Of a stretch of 64,000 nucleotides of DNA, positions 6,970-16,020 are shown one piece after another. The DNA lies in assembly GCA_900546275.1 (NCBI GenBank), contig URCH01000004.1, positions 1-64,000 of the forward strand, in the 5' to 3' direction. The DNA comes from an uncultured Mycoplasmatota bacterium (GTDB lineage: Bacteria; Bacillota_I; Bacilli_A; RF39; UBA660). Both the position numbers and the translations under genes were made by a program. The notes under the pieces are model-generated. The model searched no databases and was not told where the DNA came from. It saw only the letters and a program-made list of their open reading frames with translations. The first letter of the stretch is position 1. The number at the start of each line of letters is the position of its first letter.

Positions 6970-7242
6970 ATGTCAAAAACTGATTTAGTAAATTTTATTG
7001 CAGAAGAAACAGGATTAACTAAAGCTGATTCATCTCGTGCTTTAGAAGCAATGATGAATGGAGTAATTAAAGGATTAAAAGAAAGTCAAAAAGTTACTTT
7101 AACAGGATTCTGTACTTTTACTGCTAAACAAAAAGAAGCATCAGAAGGACGTAATCCAAGAACTGGTGAAACAGTAAAAATTCCTGCAAGAATTGCTGTA
7201 ACAATCAAATCTGGTTCTAAATTAAAAGACGCTTTAAACTAA
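6970..7242 (+). CDS. hup: DNA-binding protein HU
   Basis: A 90-residue histone-like protein of exactly the usual HU length. It has the N-terminal helical dimerisation part (SKTDLVNFIAEETGLTKADSS), the GFCTFTAKQ strand (normally GFGxF), and the DNA-intercalating arm with GRNPRTGETVKIPA, including the conserved proline. HU bends and compacts DNA in the nucleoid. A strong GGGAGG Shine-Dalgarno and its own promoter and terminator show a single-gene unit. In B. subtilis the HU gene hbs follows spoIVA, and the same order is kept here with one phosphoesterase gene inserted. Confidence 0.97.
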   Translation: MSKTDLVNFIAEETGLTKADSSRALEAMMNGVIKGLKESQKVTLTGFCTFTAKQKEASEGRNPRTGETVKIPARIAVTIKSGSKLKDALN

Positions 7243-7266
7243 AAGGCATTAGCCTTTTTTCTTTTT
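7241..7266 (+). terminator. Terminator of hup
   Basis: AAAAGGC-ATTA-GCCTTTTTT; the stem starts inside the hup stop codon and is followed by T-rich sequence. Confidence 0.85.
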
Positions 7267-7277
7267 AGAGGTGAAAA

Positions 7278-8378
7278 ATGAAAGACGTTGCGCAAGAAGT
7301 TTTAAAAATTTTTTCCTCATTTGGATATAAAGCATATATAGTTGGTGGATTTCCAAGAAACCAATATCTAAATATAAATAGTAATGATATTGATATATGT
7401 ACAAATGCAACTCCAAATGAAATAGAAACAAAAATGTCCAAGGTTTTTAACATTAAAAATAGAAATGGAATAAATTATGGTTCTATAACAATCATTTATA
7501 AAAATTATAATTTTGAAATAACAACATTTAGAAAAGAAAAAAAATATATTAATAATAGAAAACCCTCAGAAATAAATTATGTTGATGATTTAAAAGAAGA
7601 TTTAAGCAGAAGAGATTTCATCATGAATACTTTATGTATTGATTCAAATGGAAACTATATAGACAATTTAAACGCTATAAAAGATATAGAAAATAAGATA
7701 ATTAATACTGTAGGAAAAAGTGATAAAAAGATAAAAGAAGATGCGCTTAGAATATTAAGAGCTATAAGATTTGCTACAACATTAAATTTTAGATTATCAG
7801 ATGAATTAGAACAAGCTATCAAAAAGAATAAAAAAAACTTAAAAAAACTATCATATGATAGAAAAAAACATGAATTAGATTTAATTTTTTCACATCCAAA
7901 TGTTTTATATGGAATATCACTTTTAAAAAAATTAGAATTAATGCAATTTTTAGATTTAAAAGATACAAACATAATTAAGACATCAAGAATAGGTGTTTGG
8001 TTTCAACTAGATGATAAATTAAAATATCCATATACTACACAAGAAAAAAATCATCTATTAAAAATTAATAAACTAATGCTACAAAACTTAGATGATAAAT
8101 ATGTTCTTTATCAAAATGATATAGAAGACATAAAAATAGCTGCTATCTTGAAAAATCAAAATCTTGATGATGTTTTAACTAAATATAATGAATTAATAAT
8201 AAAAAATAGAAAAGAAATAAAAATTGATTCATATAAAATATGTGATATTTTGGGATGTGAAAAACGAACTAAATTAAAAGAAATATATACTGATTTAGAA
8301 AAGAAAATACTTTATAAAGAATTAATAAATGATGAAGTAAAAATAAAACAATATTTAATAAAAGAATACCTAAATTAA
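7278..8378 (+). CDS. cca: CCA tRNA nucleotidyltransferase
   Basis: A 366-residue class II nucleotidyltransferase that adds or repairs the 3' CCA of tRNA. Visible motifs: VGGFPRN (the nucleotide-binding GG), DIDICTNA with the two catalytic aspartates, the RRDFIMNTLCI motif, and EDALRILRAIRFATTLNF, the amino-acid template region that selects C and A. The C-terminal third is helical and basic, as usual for the tRNA-binding body. Poly(A) polymerase shares the fold, but the length and motif set favour the CCA enzyme. The start follows GAGGTG at good spacing. Confidence 0.9.
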   Translation: MKDVAQEVLKIFSSFGYKAYIVGGFPRNQYLNINSNDIDICTNATPNEIETKMSKVFNIKNRNGINYGSITIIYKNYNFEITTFRKEKKYINNRKPSEINYVDDLKEDLSRRDFIMNTLCIDSNGNYIDNLNAIKDIENKIINTVGKSDKKIKEDALRILRAIRFATTLNFRLSDELEQAIKKNKKNLKKLSYDRKKHELDLIFSHPNVLYGISLLKKLELMQFLDLKDTNIIKTSRIGVWFQLDDKLKYPYTTQEKNHLLKINKLMLQNLDDKYVLYQNDIEDIKIAAILKNQNLDDVLTKYNELIIKNRKEIKIDSYKICDILGCEKRTKLKEIYTDLEKKILYKELINDEVKIKQYLIKEYLN

Positions 8379-8409
8379 AAAAAACATATATTTATTATAG
8401 GTGTTTTTT

Positions 8410-9054
8410 ATGAAAAAATATTTTATTATTATAATTCTAATTATACTAAATATACTTGTTTATACAGATAAAACAATATTATCATCAAGTTCAAAAATAA
8501 ATTTAGATTTAAAAGAAGAAGAAATCGCACTAAGTATAATCTCACTAGATAATAGTAAATCAATTTTGATTAACAAAAAAGATCTATTTGTATTAGAATA
8601 TATAGATTCTCTTAATTTGGAAAAAGTAATAAACTTATATGGTGTAAATATACTTAGAAATTTAATCCAAAATAACAATGATTTAATTAATATAAAAAGT
8701 TATAATAAACAAACATTAAACAATAAAATAATGATAGATAATATAACTTTTGAAGTAAATAATAACATCAAAATAATAAATTATAAAAATTATAATTTCT
8801 GTATTTATAAAAGTGGTACAAATAAAAACTTAAGTATGTGTAATTTTATTTATTTTTTAGATATGGACAATATAAATTTTTCAGATGAAGTGCTTGCTGT
8901 ATTTTTTGATAAAAATATAAAAGAAAATAAAATAGAAAAATACTATGATAAATGGGTAGATAGTTATATACTTAATGATAAAACTTTTTACACATTAAAA
9001 TTTTTAAATAATGATTATGAAGTAATAGAAGATAAAATTAATATACAAAAGTAA
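8410..9054 (+). CDS. Membrane-anchored or secreted protein of unknown function
   Basis: A 214-residue protein. ATG 8410 is preferred over the in-frame GTG 8401, because that GTG is part of the Shine-Dalgarno ATAGGTG. Residues 2-17 form a single hydrophobic helix (KKYFIIIILIILNILVY) after two lysines, so the protein is an N-terminal anchor or signal-peptide protein with about 195 residues outside. The outside part is rich in Asn, Ile, Lys and Asp and has two cysteines (FCIYKSGTNKNLSMCNF) that could form a disulfide. No family was recognised. It lies between cca and dnaD without terminators. Confidence 0.7.
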   Translation: MKKYFIIIILIILNILVYTDKTILSSSSKINLDLKEEEIALSIISLDNSKSILINKKDLFVLEYIDSLNLEKVINLYGVNILRNLIQNNNDLINIKSYNKQTLNNKIMIDNITFEVNNNIKIINYKNYNFCIYKSGTNKNLSMCNFIYFLDMDNINFSDEVLAVFFDKNIKENKIEKYYDKWVDSYILNDKTFYTLKFLNNDYEVIEDKINIQK

Positions 9055-9088
9055 AAAAATAATGTATAATAACAATTAGGTGATTTCT

Positions 9089-9715
9089 ATGATGAACAAG
9101 GTTGAAAAACTAATAGAAAAAAAAGATTATATAGTTCCAAGTTTGCTGATTTTAAATTATAAAAAAATTAATTTAACAGCCGAAGAACTTATTTTTATTA
9201 TATACGTTATTAATAATGGAGAAGATTTTAACCCTAAAAAAATAAGTCAAGATTTAGATTTAAGTCTCGATAAAATAATGGATTTAATAAATAATTTAAC
9301 AAATAAAGGATTAATTAATTTAGAAATCAAAAAAATTAATAATGTTAGAAGTGAGTATTTTAATATAGAAAAAATATATAAAAAATTAGCTTTTTTACTT
9401 GTAGATGAAGAAGAAAAAAAAGATAATAATATTTTTGATATTTTTGAAAAAGAATTTGGTCGTACTCTATCACCTATGGAATATGAAATAATAAATACTT
9501 GGCTTGATAATTTCAAAGAAAATACAATTGTTTTAGCGCTTAAAGAAGCAACTTATAATGGAGTAAGTAACTTAAGATATATAGATAAAATATTATATGA
9601 ATGGCAAAAAAAAGGAATTAAGACAGAAGAAGATATAATAAATAATAAGAAAAATTTTGTTTCAAAAAAAGAGAATAAAGAAACTTTTGATTATGATTGG
9701 TTAAATGATGAATAA
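9089..9715 (+). CDS. dnaD: DnaD, primosome protein
   Basis: A 208-residue protein with two DnaD domains. The N-terminal winged helix (about 5-95: ISQDLDLSLDKIMDLINNL, KGLINLEI) promotes oligomerisation, and the C-terminal DnaB_2 domain (about 115-190: FEKEFGRTLSPMEYEIINTWL, YIDKILYEWQKKGIKT) binds DNA. It helps DnaB load the replicative helicase at oriC and restart sites. The final FDYDWLNDE resembles the acidic tail seen in Bacilli. ATG 9089 follows AGGTGAT; the GTG at 9080 is inside that ribosome-binding site. dnaD-nth facing recU-ponA is the B. subtilis order. Confidence 0.92.
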   Translation: MMNKVEKLIEKKDYIVPSLLILNYKKINLTAEELIFIIYVINNGEDFNPKKISQDLDLSLDKIMDLINNLTNKGLINLEIKKINNVRSEYFNIEKIYKKLAFLLVDEEEKKDNNIFDIFEKEFGRTLSPMEYEIINTWLDNFKENTIVLALKEATYNGVSNLRYIDKILYEWQKKGIKTEEDIINNKKNFVSKKENKETFDYDWLNDE

Positions 9716-10322
9716 AGAAATATATGACTATTTAGATGAATTAATTCCTAATCCTAAATGTGAACTTAATTATAACAAAGATTATGAACTTTTAATTGCA
9801 ACTATGTTAAGTGCTCAAACAACAGATAAAAAAGTTAATGAAGCTACCAAAATATTATTTAAAAAATATAAAACAATAGATGAACTTGCAAAAGCTGATA
9901 TTGATGATATAAAAAAAATAATTATGCCAATAGGGACATATAATAAAAAAGCAAAAAATGTCATTGAAATTGCTAAAAAACTATGCAAAGATTATCAAGG
10001 AAAAGTACCTAACAACAGGGAATACTTAGAAAGTTTGTCTGGTGTTGGAAGAAAAACTACAAATGTGGTTTTAAGCAATTTATTTAATGTTCCTTGTATT
10101 GCTGTAGATACTCATGTAAAAAGGGTTAGTGAAAGACTTGGAATATCTAATCATGATGATGATGTGTATACTGTGGAAAAAAAGTTGAACAAATGTATTC
10201 CACAAGAAAAACTATCAAAACTTCATCATCAACTAGTTTTATTTGGAAGATACCATTGTAAAGCTATTAAACCTGACTGTTCTAATTGTAAAATTAGAAA
10301 ATATTGTAAAAAAAAGAGTTGA
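9705..10322 (+). CDS. nth: Endonuclease III
   Basis: A 205-residue DNA glycosylase/AP lyase that removes oxidised pyrimidines. It has the helix-hairpin-helix LSGVGRKTTNVV with the catalytic lysine, VDTHVKRVSERL with the catalytic aspartate, and a C-terminal [4Fe-4S] loop C-x6-C-x2-C-x5-C (CKAIKPDCSNCKIRKYC). The gene overlaps the end of dnaD by 11 bases and has no clear Shine-Dalgarno of its own, so it is translationally coupled to dnaD. Two adjacent ATGs (9705, 9708) are possible starts. It ends in TGA, evidence for the standard code. Confidence 0.95.
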   Translation: MMNKEIYDYLDELIPNPKCELNYNKDYELLIATMLSAQTTDKKVNEATKILFKKYKTIDELAKADIDDIKKIIMPIGTYNKKAKNVIEIAKKLCKDYQGKVPNNREYLESLSGVGRKTTNVVLSNLFNVPCIAVDTHVKRVSERLGISNHDDDVYTVEKKLNKCIPQEKLSKLHHQLVLFGRYHCKAIKPDCSNCKIRKYCKKKS

Positions 10323-10360
10323 TTTAATTACTGTTAATTTAGTAATTAATCAACTTTTTT
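10317..10360. terminator. Bidirectional terminator between nth and ponA
   Basis: AGTTGATTTAATTACT pairs with AGTAATTAATCAACT, with T residues on the plus side and T residues on the minus side. It separates the convergent nth and ponA genes. Confidence 0.85.
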
Positions 10361-13022
10361 AATTATTTGTTACCTCATTATTATCATTATTATTTGTATT
10401 ATCATCTGGTGTAGTAGGATCAACTTCTGATGGTAATGATACATTTACTGTAGTTTCGACTCCATCGCTAATATTGCTTTTAAATATTGTATAAGAAGCT
10501 TTCACTACGTATGTTGTAGTTTTAGTAGGAAGTGGAATATCTACTGTACTATTACTTGTAGTAGTAATATATGTAAGTGTTCCATCACTACCTTTAGAGT
10601 ATATATTGTATGTAAGTGTTCCAATATTATTTGAATTATAATTTAACCTAGAATTAATAAAGTTATTTTTATAAGTTTCATTTGAGAATAGTGAAGAAGC
10701 TAATTTGCCTATAGCATCACTACTAATTGCATCAGGTGTTTGAATAGGGTTCCAACTAAGTGTAACTACATTACCGTTTATAGTATTTTTTAAATTTGTA
10801 ACACTATTTAATTTTGAATATCTTGTTGAAACTTCAGTAGGTTCAGTACCTGATTTAAATAGTTCTGTAATTTTCATGCTATCAGGAGTATATTCACTAG
10901 GTAACATTGCAGGATTTGTTTCTTTTTCTATTGTAACTTTAACAACACCGTCGGGTTTTGTAAAGTCTTTAGTTCCACTTAATGTTCCATTAATAATTGC
11001 TTTAAATAATCTAACATTTTGTCCAGAACCAAATTTGTTAGTATATTTTGAATTTATTTTTTCATAACCATACCATATTGCAATAGAATAATCTGGCGTA
11101 ATAGCTGCATCCCACAAATCATTAACTGCGTTATTAGGTAATTTAAATGCTTTTGCAGTTGCACTATCATAATCTGTTGTACCTGTTTTAAGCCCATATG
11201 TAACACCATTGACAGAGGTTCTTCCAGTTAAGTAGTTTGCACTTGTAACAAGCATATCACTAACCATATAAGCAGTTTCTTCACTCATAACTTTTTGAGG
11301 TGCAGTTTTTACTTCGTATACTTCATCTGTATCTCTATATATAATTTTTGTGAATGAACGTGGCTCAACATAATATCCGCCGTTTGAGAAAGCCGCATAA
11401 GCTGCTGCTATAGTTAATGGTGATTCACCAGTATATCCACCTATGGCATGTGTTTCATATAATATGCCTTGTGACATATCAGGACTAAGACCTAAGCTTT
11501 TTACGAAAGATAATACATCAGTGGATTTTAAAGATTGAAAAGCTTTAATTGCGGGAATATTTCTTGATTGTTTTAAAGCCTCTCGCATTGTCATTAAACC
11601 ATTATATTTACGATTTGCATTATAAACGTTTCCACCATCAGAGTATGAATGTGGTTCATCTGAAAATAGTTGATAAGTAGACCAGTTACTATATTCAATA
11701 CCTGGACCATAATCGTATAATGGTTTAGCTGTTGAACCAATTTGTTTTTTCGTCATAGTAGCAAAGTTAAAGGTACTTTCACCTTTTCTATTTCTACCAG
11801 CACCTACGGCAACAATATCTCCAGTAGAAGATTTAAGCATTACTATACCTGCTTGAACAACATCATTTTCCCATTTATAGTTTTTATTTCTTCCTTCAAC
11901 AATATCATTAATATAATCTTGTTTACTTCTATCCATCGTAGTATAAATCAACATTGGAGTAGTGTAAGGATTTATTCCTGTTCTTTCTTTTACTTCTGAT
12001 ACTACTGTATCAATAAATCCTTGATAATCATTTGTAGAACTTGTAGATTTTTTAACTATGTCATCTACAGTTAACTTAGAAGCAATTTCTCTTTCTTCAG
12101 AAGTAATGTAACCATGTCTTTCCATTAAATAAAGAACTGTTTGTCTTCTTGATTCAGTTGATTTTGGATTTATATAAGGATCATATGCATCTGGAGATTG
12201 AAACATACCGGCAAGCATTGCAGCTTCAGCCAAATTAATTTCAGATATAGGTTTATTGAAATATGTTAAGCTAGCCTGTTGTACCCCGTACGCTCCTGCA
12301 CCCATATAATAGGAATTAACGTAGAACTCAAGAATATCTTGTTTTGTATATTGTTTTTCAATTTTAAATATAGATAAGTAAATATCTGTGAATTTTCTTT
12401 TTATACCTTCAAAACCTGATGAAACAGTATCAGTATATGCATTTTTAGATATTTGCATAGTAAGAGTGGAAGCACCACCACCTCCATGACCAATCAATTG
12501 ACTGGCAGAAGCTTTAATAAATCTGGCAGCATCAAATCCATTATGTTGAAAGAATCTTGAATCTTCTGTTGCAACAATAGCATCAATTAAAACTTGAGGT
12601 AACTGTTCATATTCAACTTTTTCTCTTTTTTGAGTTCCTAATTTTGTTATTATTTCACCATTTGAATCATATAAAACTGTTGAATCTTTTTTAAGTAAGT
12701 TATCCGGATTGAAATCAGGAGCAGTTCCAACAATGTATATTGCAAAAGCTACTATACCAAGTATTCCAACAATAACAAGAGAAAGTAAAACAATTAAAAA
12801 TATTTTCATTTTTTTCTTTTTCTCTTTTTTTGTGGTTTTCTTTTTTCCTTTCTTGTTAGTTAGTTTTGGAATAAAATATAAAATAACATCAATAATTCCA
12901 ACGATAACAAAAGCTTTAAGAAAACCAACAGCAAGTGTACCAATTATAAGTGTAAGTATACTTATAACTATCGCTGTAATTAAAAAACTATTTTTTTTCA
13001 TTACTCTGTTTATTTTTTTCAT
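10359..13022 (-). CDS. ponA: Class A penicillin-binding protein 1 (transglycosylase/transpeptidase)
   Basis: An 887-residue bifunctional peptidoglycan synthase. The N-terminus has two extra hydrophobic segments (about 12-35 and 38-52), a very basic stretch, and then the usual anchor (about 73-98). The GT51 domain carries ATEDSRFF (glutamate near residue 153). The transpeptidase domain carries GSTAKP (nucleophilic Ser near 433), SRN, and LKTGTTD (near 612). A fibronectin-III-like domain (VTNLKNTINGNVVTLSWNP) follows, then an Asn/Asp/Thr-rich tail. The doubled extra membrane segments are unusual for PBP1. It is the second gene of the recU-ponA operon, starting three bases after recU, with AAAGGAGAT inside the end of recU. 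Confidence 0.95.
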   Translation of the reverse strand: MKKINRVMKKNSFLITAIVISILTLIIGTLAVGFLKAFVIVGIIDVILYFIPKLTNKKGKKKTTKKEKKKKMKIFLIVLLSLVIVGILGIVAFAIYIVGTAPDFNPDNLLKKDSTVLYDSNGEIITKLGTQKREKVEYEQLPQVLIDAIVATEDSRFFQHNGFDAARFIKASASQLIGHGGGGASTLTMQISKNAYTDTVSSGFEGIKRKFTDIYLSIFKIEKQYTKQDILEFYVNSYYMGAGAYGVQQASLTYFNKPISEINLAEAAMLAGMFQSPDAYDPYINPKSTESRRQTVLYLMERHGYITSEEREIASKLTVDDIVKKSTSSTNDYQGFIDTVVSEVKERTGINPYTTPMLIYTTMDRSKQDYINDIVEGRNKNYKWENDVVQAGIVMLKSSTGDIVAVGAGRNRKGESTFNFATMTKKQIGSTAKPLYDYGPGIEYSNWSTYQLFSDEPHSYSDGGNVYNANRKYNGLMTMREALKQSRNIPAIKAFQSLKSTDVLSFVKSLGLSPDMSQGILYETHAIGGYTGESPLTIAAAYAAFSNGGYYVEPRSFTKIIYRDTDEVYEVKTAPQKVMSEETAYMVSDMLVTSANYLTGRTSVNGVTYGLKTGTTDYDSATAKAFKLPNNAVNDLWDAAITPDYSIAIWYGYEKINSKYTNKFGSGQNVRLFKAIINGTLSGTKDFTKPDGVVKVTIEKETNPAMLPSEYTPDSMKITELFKSGTEPTEVSTRYSKLNSVTNLKNTINGNVVTLSWNPIQTPDAISSDAIGKLASSLFSNETYKNNFINSRLNYNSNNIGTLTYNIYSKGSDGTLTYITTTSNSTVDIPLPTKTTTYVVKASYTIFKSNISDGVETTVNVSLPSEVDPTTPDDNTNNNDNNEVTNN

Positions 13023-13024
13023 AT

Positions 13025-13591
13025 TTAAATCTCCTTTGAAATTAATTTATCCACAATTTTTATATAATCAGTACATGGATTAAATGAATCTTTTATTATA
13101 TATGCGTGTTGTTCAAAGTATTCAAGCGGTATGGATTTTCTTGAATTGTTTTCTAAAAAAACTTTTAAATCATTTGCTGTTAATAAAAAAGTTTTGTTTA
13201 ATTTAGTAAACCTTACTATAATAAATGCTATTGCACCATGTTTATATACATTCATTAGATGTTTTATTTGGTGTTCATGTATATTAGCAAGTGGAAAGAA
13301 ATTTTTAGCTGTTTCTTTTGCCTCAAAATCTATGTATTTTCCTTTATATATTCCATTATAATCAGTTGTAGATGGAATTTTAAATCTAGCATCTTCTATA
13401 ACTGCATCTTTTCTGCTTTTATAATTAACCTTATGTATTGTTATAGGAGTAGGTTTTTTATGAATTATCGCAATGTCATTAATAAGATAATAATCATTTG
13501 CTTGATTTAATTCACCCTCAAGAGTCATCCCTCTATTAGCATAATTGATATTACTTTTTTTGTTAAAAGATATTCCAGTTGGATAATGCAT
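13025..13591 (-). CDS. recU: Holliday junction resolvase RecU
   Basis: A 188-residue PD-(D/E)xK nuclease that cleaves Holliday junctions during recombination and chromosome segregation. Recognisable parts: NRGMTLEGELNQANDYYL at the N-terminus, TTDYNGIYKGKYIDFEAKET with the catalytic Asp, Glu and Lys, and FPLANIHEHQIKHL. Length is close to the Bacillus protein. The start is preceded by TTGGTGAT. The pairing with ponA is conserved through the Bacilli. Confidence 0.95.
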   Translation of the reverse strand: MHYPTGISFNKKSNINYANRGMTLEGELNQANDYYLINDIAIIHKKPTPITIHKVNYKSRKDAVIEDARFKIPSTTDYNGIYKGKYIDFEAKETAKNFFPLANIHEHQIKHLMNVYKHGAIAFIIVRFTKLNKTFLLTANDLKVFLENNSRKSIPLEYFEQHAYIIKDSFNPCTDYIKIVDKLISKEI

Positions 13592-13721
13592 AATATCACC
13601 AAATTAATTATACTATAAAATATATTTTTTTCAAACCCATATTTATCTAATATTTTCTAATTTTGTCGAATTACAACATTTTAAATTGTAATTGATATAT
13701 CATATGTTTGAGGTGGACGAA

Positions 13722-13832
13722 ATGATGCAATATCATATAGAAAGTATATTTAATGAGATGATAGAAGATATTTCTATTATTAAGTTCAAACTAAATAAAT
13801 ATGGTGTAAAATGTATTAAAAAAAACAAATAA
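13722..13832 (+). CDS. Short conserved-looking ORF opposite recU
   Basis: A 36-codon frame (MMQYHIESIFNEMIEDISII then a basic tail ending KCIKKNK) with a good Shine-Dalgarno GAGGTGG (13710-13716) and a strong terminator directly after the stop. It fills the gap between the recU start and the convergent phosphoesterase gene. Without comparison I cannot say whether it is conserved, but the ribosome-binding site and dedicated terminator favour a real small protein. Function unknown. Confidence 0.5.
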   Translation: MMQYHIESIFNEMIEDISIIKFKLNKYGVKCIKKNK

Positions 13833-13852
13833 CTGCTTTTATGCAGTTATTT
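13827..13852. terminator. Bidirectional terminator
   Basis: AAATAACTGC pairs with GCAGTTATTT around a TTTTAT loop, serving both the 36-codon ORF on the plus strand and the phosphoesterase gene on the minus strand. Confidence 0.8.
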
Positions 13853-14728
13853 TACTATTCTATATAAATTAAATGATGGTTTATTAAATAATCTAAAGCT
13901 TATATTAGAAGTTCCAATCCCATATGAAACAAATAAAGTAGTATTATTAAGTATATATTTTTCATTTGTATATTTTTTTGCTTTATTTTTATTGATTAAT
14001 GAATTTACAAATGGCAAACGAATTTGACCTCCATGAGAATGACCTGCAAGTATTAAATTATATGTACTATAATCAATTTCATCGATGTAGTCGGGTTCAT
14101 GTAATAAAAGTATTTTGTAACTATATTTTATATCTTTAATGGCTTCATTTACTAAATTATTTTTATTTTCAATAAGATTATCACTTTTTAGATTTGAATT
14201 AAATCCTACTATCATTAAAGGAATATTACTTTGATTATATATTAAATCATAAGTATCGGTTAAATTTGTGAATCCAGCATCAGTTATTATTTTATCAAAT
14301 TCACTAAATTTATAATCATGATCTCCTTTTATTGCATATTTACCAAGTTTAGAATTTATTTTTTTGAGTGTTTCAGTTAATTCTTTTTTTATATTTTCAG
14401 TTAATTTAGTATCCTTATCTATTAGATCTCCAGTAAATACAACTAAGTCCGGTTTTGTTTCATTTATCTTGTTTACCATATATTCTAACTGTTTTTTATT
14501 AGTAGTTCTACCATAGTGAATGTCAGAGATATGAACCACTTTTATATTACTAAAATCATATTCAGTATTAACTGTTACTTTATATTCTTTAACATCTATT
14601 CCAGATGTGGAAATAAATCTACTATATAATAAAAATAACGTTATTATTAATAAAGTAGTGATAGTTATTTTTATAAATTTAAATAACCTTTTATGCTCTT
14701 TTTTCTCAATTAAACTTTCTTTTTCCAT
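13847..14728 (-). CDS. Membrane-anchored YkuE-like metallophosphoesterase
   Basis: A 293-residue protein with one N-terminal membrane helix (about 18-40) and a calcineurin-like domain: HISDIHYG, FTGDLID, KGDHDYK, LLHEPD and AGHSHGGQIRLP. The AGHSHGGQ signature is typical of the YkuE family, whose members act on phosphoesters at the cell surface. The third motif is GDHD instead of the usual GNHD; aspartate can still bind metal, so activity is probably kept. It shares a base with the stop of the upstream CPBP gene (TAATG), so the two are one operon. It is a paralogue of the protein at 6053. Confidence 0.85.
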   Translation of the reverse strand: MEKESLIEKKEHKRLFKFIKITITTLLIITLFLLYSRFISTSGIDVKEYKVTVNTEYDFSNIKVVHISDIHYGRTTNKKQLEYMVNKINETKPDLVVFTGDLIDKDTKLTENIKKELTETLKKINSKLGKYAIKGDHDYKFSEFDKIITDAGFTNLTDTYDLIYNQSNIPLMIVGFNSNLKSDNLIENKNNLVNEAIKDIKYSYKILLLHEPDYIDEIDYSTYNLILAGHSHGGQIRLPFVNSLINKNKAKKYTNEKYILNNTTLFVSYGIGTSNISFRLFNKPSFNLYRIVK

Positions 14729-15633
14729 TATAAAACTCCTAATAATAGTAAAAATATTTCAAGTGATATTATTATACCGTTATGCATAAAATGTAATCCC
14801 ATAGAAACCAAAACATTGTCTGTTTTACTTAATATGTATGCAAAAGTAAGTCCATGTACTGAATAAGGTATTAGATATAATAAATCTACCCAACTATTTA
14901 TATTTGAAACCACATGCAATCCGCCAAAGATAAGCCCAGATGTAAGTATAAAAGAGGTAGGAGAAGTTATTATATTTTTTAAAGATCTTCTAAAAACAAG
15001 TTCTTCGCTGATAGGCGCAAAAACAATGGCTGAAAATATCATATAAATTGGTGCAGTTTTTAAAGTTGTTCTTATAGTTTCTTCATTACCTGCAATATTT
15101 CCTTTATTTAGTAATGAAATAATAAAATTACTAAACATCATTATAATTATTGCAAAAAACCAATATTTTATATACTTAGAAAAATATTTTTTATGATTTT
15201 TTTTGATATCTATAATATCTTTTTTTAATGATTTATAGTTAATTAATATAAGAATTATAAGCATTACTATTGAATATAATATCATGAAAATGGTTTTTAA
15301 GTATAAGGGACTAGTAGAGTTTATATTAAATAAACTAAGAAAAGGTACTTCCAAAATACTTAAAACAAAATATGCAGAGATTGTTAAGAACCCAATTAGT
15401 AAATTTATAAATCTGCTTTTGTAGTTTTCATCATTTTTCATAGAAATAAAAAATATTAATGATAAAGTTATAATTAGTAATTGATATTCAAAATCAATTA
15501 TATATGATGTGGTATTAATATTTAAAAATGAAAATAAAAAACCTTTTCCTAAAAAAAGTATAATATATAATACTAAAGTACTTAATGCTAAAAACAAATA
15601 CCTCTCTATTTTATTAAATTTTTCTTTATTCAT
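14728..15633 (-). CDS. CPBP-family intramembrane metalloprotease
   Basis: A 301-residue polytopic membrane protein with about eight hydrophobic segments. The CAAX/bacteriocin-processing (Abi) motifs are near the C-terminus: PISEELVFRRSLKN (EExxxR), FGGLHVV (FxxxH) and HFMHNGIII (HxxxN). By family these are prenyl-endopeptidase-related membrane proteases, often linked to bacteriocin immunity or surface protein processing. It is the first gene of a two-gene operon with the YkuE-like phosphoesterase, transcribed away from rimP. The substrate is not deducible. Confidence 0.85.
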   Translation of the reverse strand: MNKEKFNKIERYLFLALSTLVLYIILFLGKGFLFSFLNINTTSYIIDFEYQLLIITLSLIFFISMKNDENYKSRFINLLIGFLTISAYFVLSILEVPFLSLFNINSTSPLYLKTIFMILYSIVMLIILILINYKSLKKDIIDIKKNHKKYFSKYIKYWFFAIIIMMFSNFIISLLNKGNIAGNEETIRTTLKTAPIYMIFSAIVFAPISEELVFRRSLKNIITSPTSFILTSGLIFGGLHVVSNINSWVDLLYLIPYSVHGLTFAYILSKTDNVLVSMGLHFMHNGIIISLEIFLLLLGVL

Positions 15634-15685
15634 GAAATCACCTAGTATAATTATATCAAAATATTAAAAAAAATAACAAAAAAGT

Positions 15686-15713
15686 TTGGCTTTTTTAATT
15701 TTTATGGTATAAT
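15686..15713 (+). promoter_or_regulatory. Promoter of the rimP-nusA-infB operon
   Basis: TTGGCT (15686-15691), 16-bp spacer, TATAAT (15708-15713) with TGG directly before it as an extended -10. Confidence 0.6.
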
Positions 15714-15730
15714 AACAATGAGTTTGACAG

Positions 15731-15751
15731 AGAGTGGGAATATCCCACTCT
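15731..15751 (+). promoter_or_regulatory. Leader hairpin upstream of rimP
   Basis: AGAGTGGG-AATAT-CCCACTCT forms a perfect 8-bp stem 19 bp before the rimP start. A similar hairpin commonly precedes rimP in Firmicutes. The T-run is too short for a strong terminator. Confidence 0.6.
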
Positions 15752-15770
15752 TTATAGTTAGGGAGGATTT

Positions 15771-16019
15771 ATGCTAGAAAATGTAAAAAAACTATTAGAA
15801 CCATCAATTAATGAACTAGGCTTCAAATTAGATGATGTAATTTATGAAAAAGAAGGAAATCTTTGGTTTCTTAGGGTTATTATTGATAAGGAAACATTAG
15901 TTACTGTAGATGACTGTGTAACAGTTTGTAAAAAAATTAATCCAATATTAGATGAAGCAGATTTAATAAAAGATAGTTATATTTTAGATGTATGTACAAA
16001 AGAGAAAGGAAATGATTAA
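15771..16019 (+). CDS. rimP: Ribosome maturation factor RimP, N-terminal domain only
   Basis: Only 82 residues instead of about 150. The sequence matches the RimP N-terminal alpha/beta domain (LLEPSINELGFKLDDVIYEK, WFLRVIIDKE, VTVDDCVTVCKKI, DSYILDV) and stops where the conserved LEVSSPG linker would lead into the C-terminal SH3-like domain. nusA begins two bases after its stop, so no missing domain is hidden in another frame. RimP assists 30S assembly; whether the single domain still works is unknown. It has a strong GGGAGG Shine-Dalgarno and is the first gene of the operon. An intact promoter, frame and spacing argue against a pseudogene. Confidence 0.85.
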   Translation: MLENVKKLLEPSINELGFKLDDVIYEKEGNLWFLRVIIDKETLVTVDDCVTVCKKINPILDEADLIKDSYILDVCTKEKGND

Positions 16020-16020
16020 A

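Noticed and set aside
10320..10322. Mycoplasma-type code (TGA as Trp)
   Set aside because: TGA ends nth, reoM, ruvX and the hybrid kinase gene at family-typical lengths, and Trp is TGG throughout.
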